Positions 33,243-42,630 are shown, counted from the first letter of the stretch. The stretch is 57,856 nucleotides of DNA from Planctomycetia bacterium (GCA_030527205.1 JAUNBG010000022.1:1-57856); one strand, 5' to 3'. Made by a program: numbers and translations. Notes: a model not told the origin generated them from the letters alone.

Positions 33243-35771
33243 TTATTTTGCGGTTCGTTTTTGTTCCCATTTCAATTGGCCAGATTGGGACAGAATCAAA
33301 TGAGAATGGTTGCTCGGATCGAATCGAGGAATCGCCAATAAAGAAAGAATGCCAGGCGAACCAAAACCTTTCGATCCAATGACGCTAAACGATTCAACTT
33401 TGTTCCGAATCTCGTTCGAGTTGAGCATCGCGGTTAAATAATGAGCTTCAGCAAGCGACTCAACCGCAATCATAGAAATCGTTTCTTGAGGAATGATCGG
33501 TTTGCGCAGAAATATGTCGGTCGTTATGACCGCAGCGCGAAGAATTTTGTCCATTCGGCGCCAAACAACTTTTATTGGAGCAAAAGTCAAGGGATTAATA
33601 TTATACATCGACCAATAAACGGCGCGCGCCTGGAATTTTTGATAAGCGGCACGAGATTTTAGGATTGTTTCATAATTTGATAAAAATTGCAACGATCGAG
33701 GAAATTTTTCCTTCATTCGCTCAAAACAGATTCCCTTTCGGGTTTTTGAATCTTGAGGAATCAGAATGAATGAAGATGGGTCAGCATAAAATTCATCGAC
33801 ATCTTTCCAACGAAGAAGAGGATAAATCAACTCCGATTCCAATTCCGCTTGATTTAATTCAACTTTTTTTTTGCCAACGTCAAAACAGTTTTGAACTTTT
33901 ATTAACGATTGTGACGTTTGTTCTAAAATTTCCAACCAATAAACGCCGTTTGCGCCTGCTGTATTTGCTCCCAATTGAGCGCGATAAGAATGGTCTATTT
34001 TGCCGGAATGGCCAAGATTATCGGAATTGCTCGATTTTGTCAAGTTTATTGAAGCCGTTTCGTTGTTTGGAAAGTTTAATGAATTTGAGTTGTCCTGGTT
34101 GATTGGATCGACTTTTTGGCCGCAATAATTTTTTTCTGTTGAACAACTTGATTGATATATGTTTTTTGTGACAGTTGAGTCGGTTGGGTTGATGTGACAG
34201 TTTGGAATGTTTGGGGAGCTTGAGAAGAAGTCAGGATTCTTTTTTTGATTCGATATTTTTAACGGAGAACCTTTCCGATTTTGATCAATTGGCTCGGCCC
34301 ATTTTTTCTCGCGCAAAGGAGTCGCTTTTTTTGAAATGAAATAGGGAATCGGAAACTCAGTCGGCTTGTCGCTCTTTTGGAGTAACAGAGTCGCAACTTT
34401 GCTGTTGACGTCAGGAAATGGATTTGTTTTTGAAAAATCGTTAATTTCAATCAATTTTAAATAAGAGAAATCGCCTTCTTGAGAACCAGGAAGCAAAAAA
34501 CGTCGGAATCCTTCTCCCGCTTTGGGCGTTTGAAATAATGCCTGAGGAAGAACCATTGCTAAAAAACCGTCCTTTTTTAAATAACGATCAGCCGATAAAT
34601 AAAGAATGAGAGCAGCAAGCTCCTTTTTGCCTCCGCCGTAACGAGCTTCTTTTCCCGATAAATTAAAAAGTCCATATTGGATCCAAAGCGGTTTCGTTGC
34701 GTTTCGATCTGCCGCAGAAAGTTGATCCCAATTCAGCCAAGGCGGATTGCCTAAAATAATGTCAAAGTCGTTGTCTTTGACAAAATTTGAGGATTGATCT
34801 TCTTTTTGAAGAAATACATTTCGGATTGTATCGAATAAATAAATGGGAACGATTGGCTTTAACGTTTTATTATATTGGTCAGCGAGATCATTGATCGCAT
34901 TTTGACGTTTTTGAATGGAAAAATCTCGAAAAAGTTCCAATAATATATTGACGCGAGCCATTAAAACAGAAACAGGATTCAATTCGAGTCCAACAAATAA
35001 TGTTAAAATGTCTTTCCAAGACAGCTTTTTTTCTTTCCAATGACGGATCATCGATAAAAAAAAGACCCCGCTTCCGCATGAAGGATCGAGTATTTTCGGA
35101 TAATTTTTGCAATTCAACTTTTCATTTTTACTGAAAAGAGGCGATGTCCAATCGTTACTGTTTGCCCAAACTTTCTTTTTTGTTAAGAAGCTCTTTTCCG
35201 CAGTTGCTCTGTTTTGATTTTGAAAATTGGCTTTTTCCTGTTGTTGAAGCCTCCAATCCTCGAACGATTGGTTTGTCCGATTCGATAACTCGTCCGCCAA
35301 CCATAATGGCGTAAAAAATTCGCCTCGAAGTTGACGGATTGATTTTGGAACAGTTTTTTGATATATTTTTCCTAAATAATCATCTGTCTTATCAAATGAA
35401 TAATGATCTTGTAAACGAATTTTGTTTTTTATATCGTTTATTAAGTTTTGAGGGAAATTCGGTTGAAACAACCAATCAAAAGAAAGTTGATCGGTCAAAA
35501 AACGACAATGTCTAAAATCCGAATCGAAAAATTCCTGAAATAATATAAGACAATAAAGGCAAAAATAAGAGTCAATCAAAAAAAGCAATCTGTCCGGATG
35601 CTCCGCAGCATAAGCAGCTAAAATTGGGGGTTCGCAGAAAATGCCTGAATGCAAATGAAACGAATTTTGCGATTTTTTCCAAATTTCAAAGTCTTGGGAA
35701 AATAATGAAAAAGAGTCTTTATGAATCAACAAGAAAGAGATTAGAGAGTCAAATTCATTTCTGTTTATCAT
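33243..35771 (-). CDS. Orphan N6-adenine DNA methylase (Eco57I-like)
   Basis: An 842-residue protein with class I methyltransferase motifs in the gamma order: FTPLWLADELSNRT, motif I at D229-PSCGSGVFFL, and motif IV N342-PPW in DIILGNPPWLNWDQL. These identify an adenine-N6 methylase. A C-terminal region (LLRWKDVDEFYADP, YWSMYNINPLTFAPIKVVWR, SFSVIGSKGFGSPG) resembles the target-recognition part of type IIG-like enzymes. No PD-(D/E)xK nuclease motif was recognised in the N-terminus, and no restriction gene is adjacent, so it may be a solitary methylase or part of an unrecognised system. Between the two parts is a Ser/Asn/Thr-rich segment of roughly 100 residues (SPNIPNCHINPTDS and onward). No strong Shine-Dalgarno is visible. 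Confidence 0.82.
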   Translation of the reverse strand: MINRNEFDSLISFLLIHKDSFSLFSQDFEIWKKSQNSFHLHSGIFCEPPILAAYAAEHPDRLLFLIDSYFCLYCLILFQEFFDSDFRHCRFLTDQLSFDWLFQPNFPQNLINDIKNKIRLQDHYSFDKTDDYLGKIYQKTVPKSIRQLRGEFFTPLWLADELSNRTNQSFEDWRLQQQEKANFQNQNRATAEKSFLTKKKVWANSNDWTSPLFSKNEKLNCKNYPKILDPSCGSGVFFLSMIRHWKEKKLSWKDILTLFVGLELNPVSVLMARVNILLELFRDFSIQKRQNAINDLADQYNKTLKPIVPIYLFDTIRNVFLQKEDQSSNFVKDNDFDIILGNPPWLNWDQLSAADRNATKPLWIQYGLFNLSGKEARYGGGKKELAALILYLSADRYLKKDGFLAMVLPQALFQTPKAGEGFRRFLLPGSQEGDFSYLKLIEINDFSKTNPFPDVNSKVATLLLQKSDKPTEFPIPYFISKKATPLREKKWAEPIDQNRKGSPLKISNQKKNPDFFSSSPNIPNCHINPTDSTVTKNIYQSSCSTEKNYCGQKVDPINQDNSNSLNFPNNETASINLTKSSNSDNLGHSGKIDHSYRAQLGANTAGANGVYWLEILEQTSQSLIKVQNCFDVGKKKVELNQAELESELIYPLLRWKDVDEFYADPSSFILIPQDSKTRKGICFERMKEKFPRSLQFLSNYETILKSRAAYQKFQARAVYWSMYNINPLTFAPIKVVWRRMDKILRAAVITTDIFLRKPIIPQETISMIAVESLAEAHYLTAMLNSNEIRNKVESFSVIGSKGFGSPGILSLLAIPRFDPSNHSHLILSQSGQLKWEQKRTAK

Positions 35772-36021
35772 ATTGGGTCAACAAGAGCTTTGAATAAAAA
35801 GAAGAAAAGTAATTAACAAAACGATAATAAGATATATCAAAAGAGCAAAGATATTTGTTTGATTGCAGGCAAATAAATAAATTCCCTTTGGAAGAGATAA
35901 TTCATTATCCGGACTTTTAGCTTTACAGTTAAGGAAAACTTCAAAGATTAATCAAAATCCAAGACTGAGAATAATAACTTCCAAAAGAAGAAATGACGTT
36001 TTTTTGCAAAGGAAGGGAAAA

Positions 36022-36537
36022 TCAAACTCGATGAATGACGTTTCGGACGACTCCCCAAATGTTTAATTCTTCCTCATCTTTAAAGGAAATAGGATTAAAC
36101 TTTTTGTTTTCCGGTCGTAATTCGATTTTTTTCTGAGAAATGAACAATCTTTTAACGGTAAATTCTCCATCGACAGCGGCAACAACGACATCGCCGTTCG
36201 TTGCTTTGATGCTGCGATCAACAACAAGAAGATCTTCGGGGAAAATACCAGCGCCAATCATTGATTCTCCGGCAACCTTGACAAAAAAAGTCGAGGCTGG
36301 ATTTTGAACTAAATAGGAACCAAGATCAAGTTTTTCAACGGGAGCGTCATCCGCCGGCGAAGGAAACCCCGCTTGAATTTGATCAGAATACAACGGAAAA
36401 CAAAGACCTTTTTGATCGATGAACGTCATAATTCTGTCTATCATTGAAACAGGCAGACGAATTGCCTTTGTTGGTTCACCAAATTTGCCGGTTCCCTTTG
36501 GACGGCCAGCCCCTTTTCTTTTTCCTCCTCTTGCCAT
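36022..36537 (-). CDS. UmuD-like S24 self-cleaving protein with basic N-terminus
   Basis: A 171-residue protein. The ATG at 36537 is chosen because CAGGAG lies nine bases upstream; an open frame 21 codons longer lacks this. The first 24 residues (MARGGKRKGAGRPKGTGKFG) are basic with an AT-hook-like GRPKG. The rest is UmuD-like: predicted autocleavage site A56-G57 in QAGFPSPADD, catalytic Ser92 in VAGESMIGAGI and Lys129 in DGEFTVKRL. UmuD, after RecA-stimulated cleavage, joins UmuC to form DNA polymerase V; some relatives are repressors. No umuC is adjacent in this window, which is unusual. Upstream lie an 8-base inverted repeat and a long TA run. Confidence 0.85.
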   Translation of the reverse strand: MARGGKRKGAGRPKGTGKFGEPTKAIRLPVSMIDRIMTFIDQKGLCFPLYSDQIQAGFPSPADDAPVEKLDLGSYLVQNPASTFFVKVAGESMIGAGIFPEDLLVVDRSIKATNGDVVVAAVDGEFTVKRLFISQKKIELRPENKKFNPISFKDEEELNIWGVVRNVIHRV

Positions 36538-36569
36538 ATTTTTTGCTCCTGAAAATGCTAGAGGGTCAA

Positions 36570-36595
36570 CAACATTGCTTGAATCAACAATGTTG
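36570..36595. promoter_or_regulatory. Inverted repeat upstream of the UmuD-like gene
   Basis: CAACATTG at 36570-36577 and its complement CAATGTTG at 36588-36595, separated by 10 bases, begin 33 bases before the chosen start codon. Size and place fit an operator, for instance for an SOS-type repressor, but it does not match a LexA box I can name. Confidence 0.4.
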
Positions 36596-36613
36596 AACAA
36601 CTACAATTGTATG

Positions 36614-36634
36614 TATATATATATATATATATAT
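36614..36634. repeat. TA dinucleotide run
   Basis: About ten TA units in a row, 77 bases upstream of the UmuD-like start. Such runs vary in length by slipped-strand replication, so promoter spacing for this gene might vary. Confidence 0.7.
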
Positions 36635-36639
36635 ATGAA

Positions 36640-37527
36640 CTGCGCCTGATTTACTCCGACACAAGACAAGAGTAATTCGATGAGCAACAGAACCAAACTC
36701 TATCAATTAAATGATATGAGTATTTTCATATTTATATATAAGTAATATATTGTACAAAAGACTAATCAAAACAATAAATGATTTCTGCCTGATTATCATC
36801 AGACGAGTTATATCAAAATTAATATTGAATATTGGTTTAAGTATCAAAGATGTATTTTGATCTATTCATTGACAAAACCGAAATCGAACATTTTAAATTT
36901 CAAAATAATTACTGGAACTTAACTTGATATATTACAAAGATATAATAACTCCTTTTTTGTATTTTTCAAGGCCAATCCTCGATTATTAAGCTAAAAAAGA
37001 CTTAAAATCTCAAAAAAAATAAAAAATTTGATAATAACAAATGTTGACGAGACGAATAATCGTCAAATTTTACTCAAAACAATATTTTAAAAAACAAATT
37101 GAAGGGGAAGGTTCCGACAAACTTTTTCAATTTGAAACTTTTTTGAAAAAACAGCGACATAAAATTAAGTCAAAAGTCATATAACAGATTAACCCGAATA
37201 ATTATTGTTAAAATAATTACTTTTTTTAATTTTATTCGACGATTCAATAAAAGTCAAGTCGTTTGAAAAAAATTATTATAATAGTTTTATGTTATTGCAA
37301 ATCAGTGACGATCATAATGATTTTAATGAACCTGAGGCAAAAAACAAACGATATTTCGAAAACGTCTGTTCTGATTGCGACTCAATCGGCAACGAGAAGC
37401 ATTTTGCGGAAATAATGGACAAAACGTTTGCGTCAGGTTTTGGAACCGTTTTTCTAAATCAGGCGATCTTTTAAAAACGACCGTTGATTAATTGTTGTAT
37501 GCGGCAAAACCGATAAAATCAGTAAGG
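36640..37527. other. Long AT-rich gap with no supported gene
   Basis: Nearly 900 bases of very AT-rich sequence. A 61-codon open frame at 37289-37474 on the plus strand has no ribosome site and no recognisable content. No repeats shared with other regions were seen. It may be degraded accessory DNA at the edge of the tRNA-Val island. Confidence 0.4.
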
Positions 37528-38019
37528 TTATTCTTTTCGTTTTCCCAATTCGTGATCGAAATAAAATAAAGGACCGGTCATTCCGTTGATTGCTTTCAAT
37601 CGTTCCAAAATGCTTAATGAAGTTGCTTCTTCTTCGACCTGTTCCATAATAAACCATTGCAAAAAAACAGCGGTTGCGTTATCATTTTCCTGATGGGCAA
37701 GATCATAAATTTCGTTGATTTTTTGAGAGACCATCTGTTCATGCGTTAAAACGTTTTCAAAAAGGTCAATCATCGAATTCCATTCGTTTTGAGGTTTTTG
37801 AATTTCTCCCAAAATGATTTTTCCGTTTCGGTCCTCAATATATTCAAGGATTTTTTTCCCATGCGTCTGCTCTTCGTTCGCTTGAAGCTCCAACCAATGC
37901 GCAAATCCCAATAAATTATGCTGTCTTGTTTGAGCAGACATCGAAAGATAAAGCCAAAATGAAGAATATTCGCAAACTAATTGTTTATTTAATGCTTCGT
38001 TGATTGTTTCACTGAGCAT
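37528..38019 (-). CDS. ftnA: Ferritin
   Basis: A 163-residue non-haem bacterial ferritin that stores iron in a 24-subunit shell. All ferroxidase-site residues lie at the same numbers as in E. coli FtnA: E17 (CEYSSFWLYL), E50 and H53 (ANEEQTHGKKIL), E94 (THEQMVS), Q127 and E130 (MEQVEEEATS). AAGGAG sits seven bases before the ATG. The gene stands alone, with 520 bases of non-coding sequence upstream. No Fur box was recognised by eye. Confidence 0.95.
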   Translation of the reverse strand: MLSETINEALNKQLVCEYSSFWLYLSMSAQTRQHNLLGFAHWLELQANEEQTHGKKILEYIEDRNGKIILGEIQKPQNEWNSMIDLFENVLTHEQMVSQKINEIYDLAHQENDNATAVFLQWFIMEQVEEEATSLSILERLKAINGMTGPLFYFDHELGKRKE

Positions 38020-38541
38020 GACGACTCCTTTTTAGCGGGTTAATGTTTATTGAATCTGTTTATTTTTCGAGAATCTGTTTATTGCTCAAAAAAGAAGTTG
38101 CCTGGAGATTTCGAAACGGAACGACTCGACAAGCTGCGAAACTTTCAACTTTTTTGACGATAAACCGGATTCGTTATAAGAATAGGTTAAAATCAAACAA
38201 AATCATTGGCGAAGTATTTTTTACTTTGATTTTTTTTATTAGAATCGGATTCTGTTTTTGAAATATCTCGATCGAACTTCGTTTTTTTATTTCGACGGTC
38301 ATTGCCAGTTTTATGAACGCAGGAATCCGGGATTTTCAGCAAGATTGGGCATAAAAAGGGGAATATATGAAAAATATTTTTGAAACTTTTGCTTGATTTG
38401 CGCGAAAAAAAAAGTAAAATGATTGAAATGGATCGGAACAATTTCCTATAACAATTACAAAGACTCAATTTTGAGAGATTTTCAACAGAGTTTGAGCCTG
38501 TTTCAACGAATTTTGAGAAAATCATTTGAAAGGATCAATTA
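38020..38541. other. Divergent gap, ferritin and isomerase-like gene
   Basis: No gene supported. Short open frames on both strands look random. It should contain the ferritin promoter on the minus strand and that of the isomerase-like gene on the plus strand. Confidence 0.4.
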
Positions 38542-39396
38542 ATGAACAGACGAAGTTTTATGAAAACGACATTGGGAACAGCCGCTCTCGGTTTGGGAAC
38601 GGGATCAATCATGAATTGGGCTTCAGCGGCAGAAGGCAAAAAAATTCCCATTGCTCTGGAACTTTATTCCTTGCGAAATACGGCGCCAAAAGACGTTCCA
38701 GGAACGTTGAAACTCGTCGCGGAAATGGGCTATGAAGGGGTTGAATGCGCCGGTTATTATGGTCTTCCAGCGCAAGAACTCCGGAAAATGTTCGACGATT
38801 TTGGACTTAAGGCTGTCAGTACGCATACGGGGCTCGGCTCTCTTTTAGGCAATGAGTATGCCAAAACCGTTGAATTTAATCAAATTTTGGGCAATAAATA
38901 TTTGATCGTTCCCGGCGGTTTGGTTCCAGCCATTTTGGCCAATGACAGCAATCAAATGGCGGCTCATTTGTTTAATGAACTTTCGATCAAAGCGGAAAAA
39001 GACGGAATGTTTATCGGTTATCATTGTCATACAGCTGAGTTTGGTAAAGTTGTCGGAATGGAAGAAAAAACCGGTTGGGAACTCTTCTTTGAACGAACCC
39101 GTCCAGAAGTTGTTGCTCAGGTCGATATCGGTTGGTGTAACCATGCCGGCCAGAATCCAGCCGAAATGATCCGCAAGTTTCCCGGACGCGAAAAACTTGT
39201 TCATGTTAAAGCAGACGGAGTTCATGGAACGGTTGTTGGCGATCCTGACGATAAAGTTGATTGGAAAGCCGTTATTGCCGCTTGTTCCGAAGTTGGCGGC
39301 ACAGAATGGCTCATTGTTGAACAGGAACAATTCAAAGTCTCAGAAATTGATTCGGCGCGAGAATGCCTGGAAAATCTTAAGAAGGCCGGTTTTTAA
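38542..39396 (+). CDS. Tat-exported sugar phosphate isomerase/epimerase-like protein
   Basis: A 284-residue protein starting MNRRSFMKTTLGTAALGLG, a clear twin-arginine signal with AxA cleavage (ASAAEG). The mature part is an AP-endonuclease-2/xylose-isomerase-like TIM barrel: IALELYSLRN, EMGYEGVECAGYYG, FIGYHCHTAEFG, VAQVDIGWCNHAGQNP, LVHVKADGVHG and EWLIVEQEQF provide the usual metal-binding Glu, Asp and His positions. Such exported isomerase-like proteins are abundant in planctomycetes and presumably act on sugars in the periplasm. GAAAGGA precedes the ATG. Its last 20 bases overlap the 3' end of the convergent lpxB gene. Confidence 0.85.
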   Translation: MNRRSFMKTTLGTAALGLGTGSIMNWASAAEGKKIPIALELYSLRNTAPKDVPGTLKLVAEMGYEGVECAGYYGLPAQELRKMFDDFGLKAVSTHTGLGSLLGNEYAKTVEFNQILGNKYLIVPGGLVPAILANDSNQMAAHLFNELSIKAEKDGMFIGYHCHTAEFGKVVGMEEKTGWELFFERTRPEVVAQVDIGWCNHAGQNPAEMIRKFPGREKLVHVKADGVHGTVVGDPDDKVDWKAVIAACSEVGGTEWLIVEQEQFKVSEIDSARECLENLKKAGF

Positions 39397-40849
39397 GCGT
39401 TTTTTCGATATATTGTCCCGCATTTTCAATAGGACTCCCTTCCTGATCGACCATTTGTAAAAGTTTGTTGAGTTGATCAACTTTTTTTTGACGACTTTCA
39501 GAGTCCGTCAGCCATATAATGAGTTGACGGGCAACTTGATCGCTTTTGTCTTTTGAGGTCAGGAATTCCGGGAACATCGCCATTTCTTTTTCCTGTTCGC
39601 TGAGTTCAGCAGGAATGAAATGAACTTTTTTTTCATAAAACAGCGAAGCATGATAAAAATGGTCGACTGCGAGAAGATTAACGAGAGTTATATATTTGAC
39701 GCGTCGGAAAAATCGTTGAATAAAAAACCCCAATCGACTGACTCGATAATAAATAATGGCAGGTTTTTTATGGGCGAGTAATTCCATCGAAACGGAACCG
39801 GAAACGGCGAGGCAACAAGTTGCGGCATTCATTAATTCGGAAGTTCGTCCAACAAAAACGGGAATTGACAAGCAACGTTTGGTTAATTCATAACGAATTT
39901 GTTCCGCTTGAGTTTCTTTGAACGCCGCAATCATCGGACGAAGATTCGGAACAGCAATCATTGTTTTCTCGACTGCATTTAACATTTCGTTTATATTGGC
40001 CGAAACCTCTTGATTTCTTGAACCAGGCAAAATAGTTAAAATGGGACGAAAATCTTCGTTTTGAGAACTTTTGTCAAATTGAGAAGAGTTTTTCGTTTCT
40101 ATTAAAGAATTTTCCGTTTTTTGTGAAGAAGTCTCTTTTTCTTGCGCAAAAAATTCATTTTGTTGGGAATCATCCTCAACTTTTTGGAAAGAATTTTCTG
40201 TTTTTTGAAATATTTTTTCTGTTTGTTGGGATAAATTTAAATTATTCTTTGAATTTTTTGTCAAGAAGACATTTGGTTCCGATTTTGAATTGATCAAGGA
40301 ATCAATGAATTGTTGATCAAGCTTTTTTTTTCGGACTTCTTCGAAGAAAGGATGACCGATTCGATAAGCTTGACAATCGCGTTCATTGAACCATTTTTCT
40401 TCAAATGGAAGACAACAGAGAATATGGTTGATGAGGCGACGCATTTTTTTGATTCGCCATTGTCCCCAGCCCCAAATTTGAGGCGGCATAAAATAATAGA
40501 CCGGAATATTCGCATTTCTTGCTTTTTTGGCAATCAACCAGTTAAAACCAGGAAAATCGACTAAAATGACGGCATCAGGATGTTCATTTCGAAAATAAAT
40601 TTCCGCATTTTTGATATGTTTTAAGAAAGTTCGAATGTTCCAAAGAACTCTTCCGAACCACATAACGGCCAATTGAGTCAAAAGAATATTGTTGCAACCC
40701 GCTTTTGCCATTTCCGGACCGCCATATCCAACGAATTGAGCATCGGGAAATCGTTTTTTTAATTCCAAAATCAGTTGAGCTGCATGAATATCGCCGCTTG
40801 GCTCTCCTGCGGAAAAAAAGAATAAAGGTCGTTTATTTGTTGTCATCAT
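39377..40849 (-). CDS. lpxB: Lipid-A-disaccharide synthase
   Basis: LpxB joins two acylated glucosamine units to form the disaccharide of lipid A, at the cytoplasmic membrane. FSAGEPSGDIHAAQLI at the start, GYGGPEMAKAG, VDFPGFNWLIAKKA, YFMPPQIWGWGQWR, LPFEEKWF, RIGHPF and LTILPGSRNQEV are family signatures. The protein has 490 residues against a usual 380-390; the excess is an insertion of about 75 residues between RIGHPFFEEVRKKKL and RPILTILPGS with a repeating QKTENS/QQNEF-like pattern, between the two domains. Two ATGs in a row serve as start, with no clear Shine-Dalgarno. The presence of lpxB indicates an LPS-bearing outer membrane. Confidence 0.93.
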   Translation of the reverse strand: MMTTNKRPLFFFSAGEPSGDIHAAQLILELKKRFPDAQFVGYGGPEMAKAGCNNILLTQLAVMWFGRVLWNIRTFLKHIKNAEIYFRNEHPDAVILVDFPGFNWLIAKKARNANIPVYYFMPPQIWGWGQWRIKKMRRLINHILCCLPFEEKWFNERDCQAYRIGHPFFEEVRKKKLDQQFIDSLINSKSEPNVFLTKNSKNNLNLSQQTEKIFQKTENSFQKVEDDSQQNEFFAQEKETSSQKTENSLIETKNSSQFDKSSQNEDFRPILTILPGSRNQEVSANINEMLNAVEKTMIAVPNLRPMIAAFKETQAEQIRYELTKRCLSIPVFVGRTSELMNAATCCLAVSGSVSMELLAHKKPAIIYYRVSRLGFFIQRFFRRVKYITLVNLLAVDHFYHASLFYEKKVHFIPAELSEQEKEMAMFPEFLTSKDKSDQVARQLIIWLTDSESRQKKVDQLNKLLQMVDQEGSPIENAGQYIEKTLKNRPS

Positions 40850-41110
40850 TGTTTTTTTGTTGTATTTTTATACAAAATTCGTTTTCCTGATAAGGATAAT
40901 CAAAAAGGCTGAAAACCGATAATTGTTTCGGAATCTTGGTATTTGTTAAGTTCAGGAATTTCTGTTATATTATCGCTTAATCAGGAATTTTTATGAATTT
41001 TGTATGAAATGGAATTTCTTTATTGGTTAAAGTTTTGGGGATTATATATTTTTTTCGGAAAAAGAGAAAGCCCAGACATTATTATTTAAAATTAATATTG
41101 GTTTTGAAAT

Positions 41111-42400
41111 ATGATAAAGAATCCTTTTGCTCAAGATAATCAGACTGGATTGCTGAATTTTTGTTTTGTTGCGTTCGGACTTTTACTGTTTTTGGGAATT
41201 CTTGTTTTTATTTATTTATTTTCAGAATTTTTCAGCTCAATTTTTCCAGAACAATTTCTTAATTTGTTCGATTTGACAAAGTCCGGAAATCTTTTTCAAT
41301 GGTTTTTAGCGGCGATTTGGCTGAAAATTGCTATTGATGCCAGAATTATTTTTTTGTTGTCAAAAGGAATCGAACCCCAATTTGTTAAACGGTTTCTTTG
41401 GCTTCTTGTTGCTCTCTTTGCCGTTATATTGAGTATGAGCTCAGTTTGTTCGTTAATTTCGATTTCAGGCAATTTGATTTGGGATTATTTTCTTTCGTTT
41501 TCGCCCGACAAATCAGTTATTCAAATGATGATTCGTTGTTTTCGTTTTCTTTTGATGATTTCCGTTGCGATTTGTGTTTGTTTGTTTTATAATTCATTGT
41601 CTTGCTTTAATTATCAAAAAAAGTTTCTTTATTTGATTCTAACAATCTCTTTTTTGACCTTCGGTCTTGCCAGTTCCGTTAAAAATTCAGCTTCTTCATC
41701 AACTCAGAAAGAAGTTTCTCCCAATTTAGTTGCCGACTTAAAACCCGAAACCGAAAACAAACCAAGCCTTGAAATCTCTCAAAAAGATCATTTGACTTCC
41801 ATTCCTGTTCTTAACGTTTCCGATTCCAAAGAAGTCAAGGAATCAACGCTTGAAATTTTGGATGATTCAAAAAAAACTGACCATTCAACCCAGAATCCGC
41901 AAACAAACAAACCGGCAGAATCAGAGTTGTCGGGCAAACCAGAGCAATTGGCCAATTCGTTCTTAAATTCCCAGGATTTTTCTGCTGCGAATCAGAAAGA
42001 AACGAAAGAATCTCAGAGCGATAATGTTTCAATTTTCGTCTCAATCGAATCGCAATCTGATAAAAAACAGGGAAAAGATATTCGTTTTGAAGAATTGCTG
42101 GGCTGGCAACTCTCTTTGGAAGAAAATCTCAATTTGTCGAAGCAAATCGAAGCTTATTGCGGTCTTCAGGGATCGGTTGAGTCTCGAATCATTCCGCAAG
42201 AATATTATTTCGACGTCTTGCGTTGTAACGTTTCGCTTTATTACGGATTTTATGGTTTTGCCGTTATTTTGTTTTATTTTGTTATTTTTATGATTCTTCG
42301 CTCAGTAAGAATGAGCCACAAATTTTTGAAAAATGAATTCAATCATAACGCAGCAGTTTTGAGTCTTATGGAAAATGAGAAAAAATTTTTCAAATTGTAA
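41111..42400 (+). CDS. Membrane protein of unknown function with a disordered middle
   Basis: A 429-residue protein not recognised. Five or so hydrophobic segments occupy the first 190 residues (FCFVAFGLLLFLGILVFIYL, FLWLLVALFAVILSMSSV, FLLMISVAICVCLFYN, LYLILTISFLTFGLA). A Ser/Lys/Glu/Gln-rich stretch of about 110 residues follows, then a short helical part (FEELLGWQLSLEENLNLSKQ) and a last membrane segment (YGFYGFAVILFYFVIFMILR). No catalytic motif is visible. Its unusually AT-rich code is partly due to the Phe/Leu-rich membrane helices. It ends 268 bases before gltX on the same strand. Confidence 0.6.
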   Translation: MIKNPFAQDNQTGLLNFCFVAFGLLLFLGILVFIYLFSEFFSSIFPEQFLNLFDLTKSGNLFQWFLAAIWLKIAIDARIIFLLSKGIEPQFVKRFLWLLVALFAVILSMSSVCSLISISGNLIWDYFLSFSPDKSVIQMMIRCFRFLLMISVAICVCLFYNSLSCFNYQKKFLYLILTISFLTFGLASSVKNSASSSTQKEVSPNLVADLKPETENKPSLEISQKDHLTSIPVLNVSDSKEVKESTLEILDDSKKTDHSTQNPQTNKPAESELSGKPEQLANSFLNSQDFSAANQKETKESQSDNVSIFVSIESQSDKKQGKDIRFEELLGWQLSLEENLNLSKQIEAYCGLQGSVESRIIPQEYYFDVLRCNVSLYYGFYGFAVILFYFVIFMILRSVRMSHKFLKNEFNHNAAVLSLMENEKKFFKL

Positions 42401-42520
42401 CCGCGAATGTTTGCGATTAACCAATCTCCGTTATAATAATTTTTTGGCAATATAATAATGGAAAAAGTGAACCGCTGAAATATTGCAACAACAATATAAT
42501 TATAGCGAAAATATTCTTGT

Positions 42521-42630
42521 AGGAAGTTCTAAAAACCAGTTTTTTACAATAAACTCAATTTGGAAAATGTCACGAAAACCAGTTCCTGCGGACGAAATCT
42601 CTGCGTTCCCTGCTGGTTTTAGAACTTCCT
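42521..42630 (-). mobile_element. MITE-like element, copy 4 (inverted)
   Basis: 110 bases in the orientation opposite to copies 1-3, with well preserved ends (AGGAAGTTCTAAAA and TTTTAGAACTTCCT) and internal blocks CAATAAACTCAATTTGG and GTTCCTGCGGACGAAAT. It lies 38 bases before the gltX start, so it may affect gltX expression. A longer open frame that runs through it in the gltX phase is fortuitous. Confidence 0.78.

Noticed and set aside
37289..37474. 61-codon plus-strand frame in the 36.6-37.5 kb gap
   Set aside because: No start signal and no family resemblance; acidic stretch is not enough to call a gene.
38193..38525. 110-codon minus-strand frame between ferritin and the isomerase-like gene
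   Set aside because: No ribosome site, Ser/Lys/Phe-rich random composition, and it would occupy the promoter region of the isomerase-like gene.
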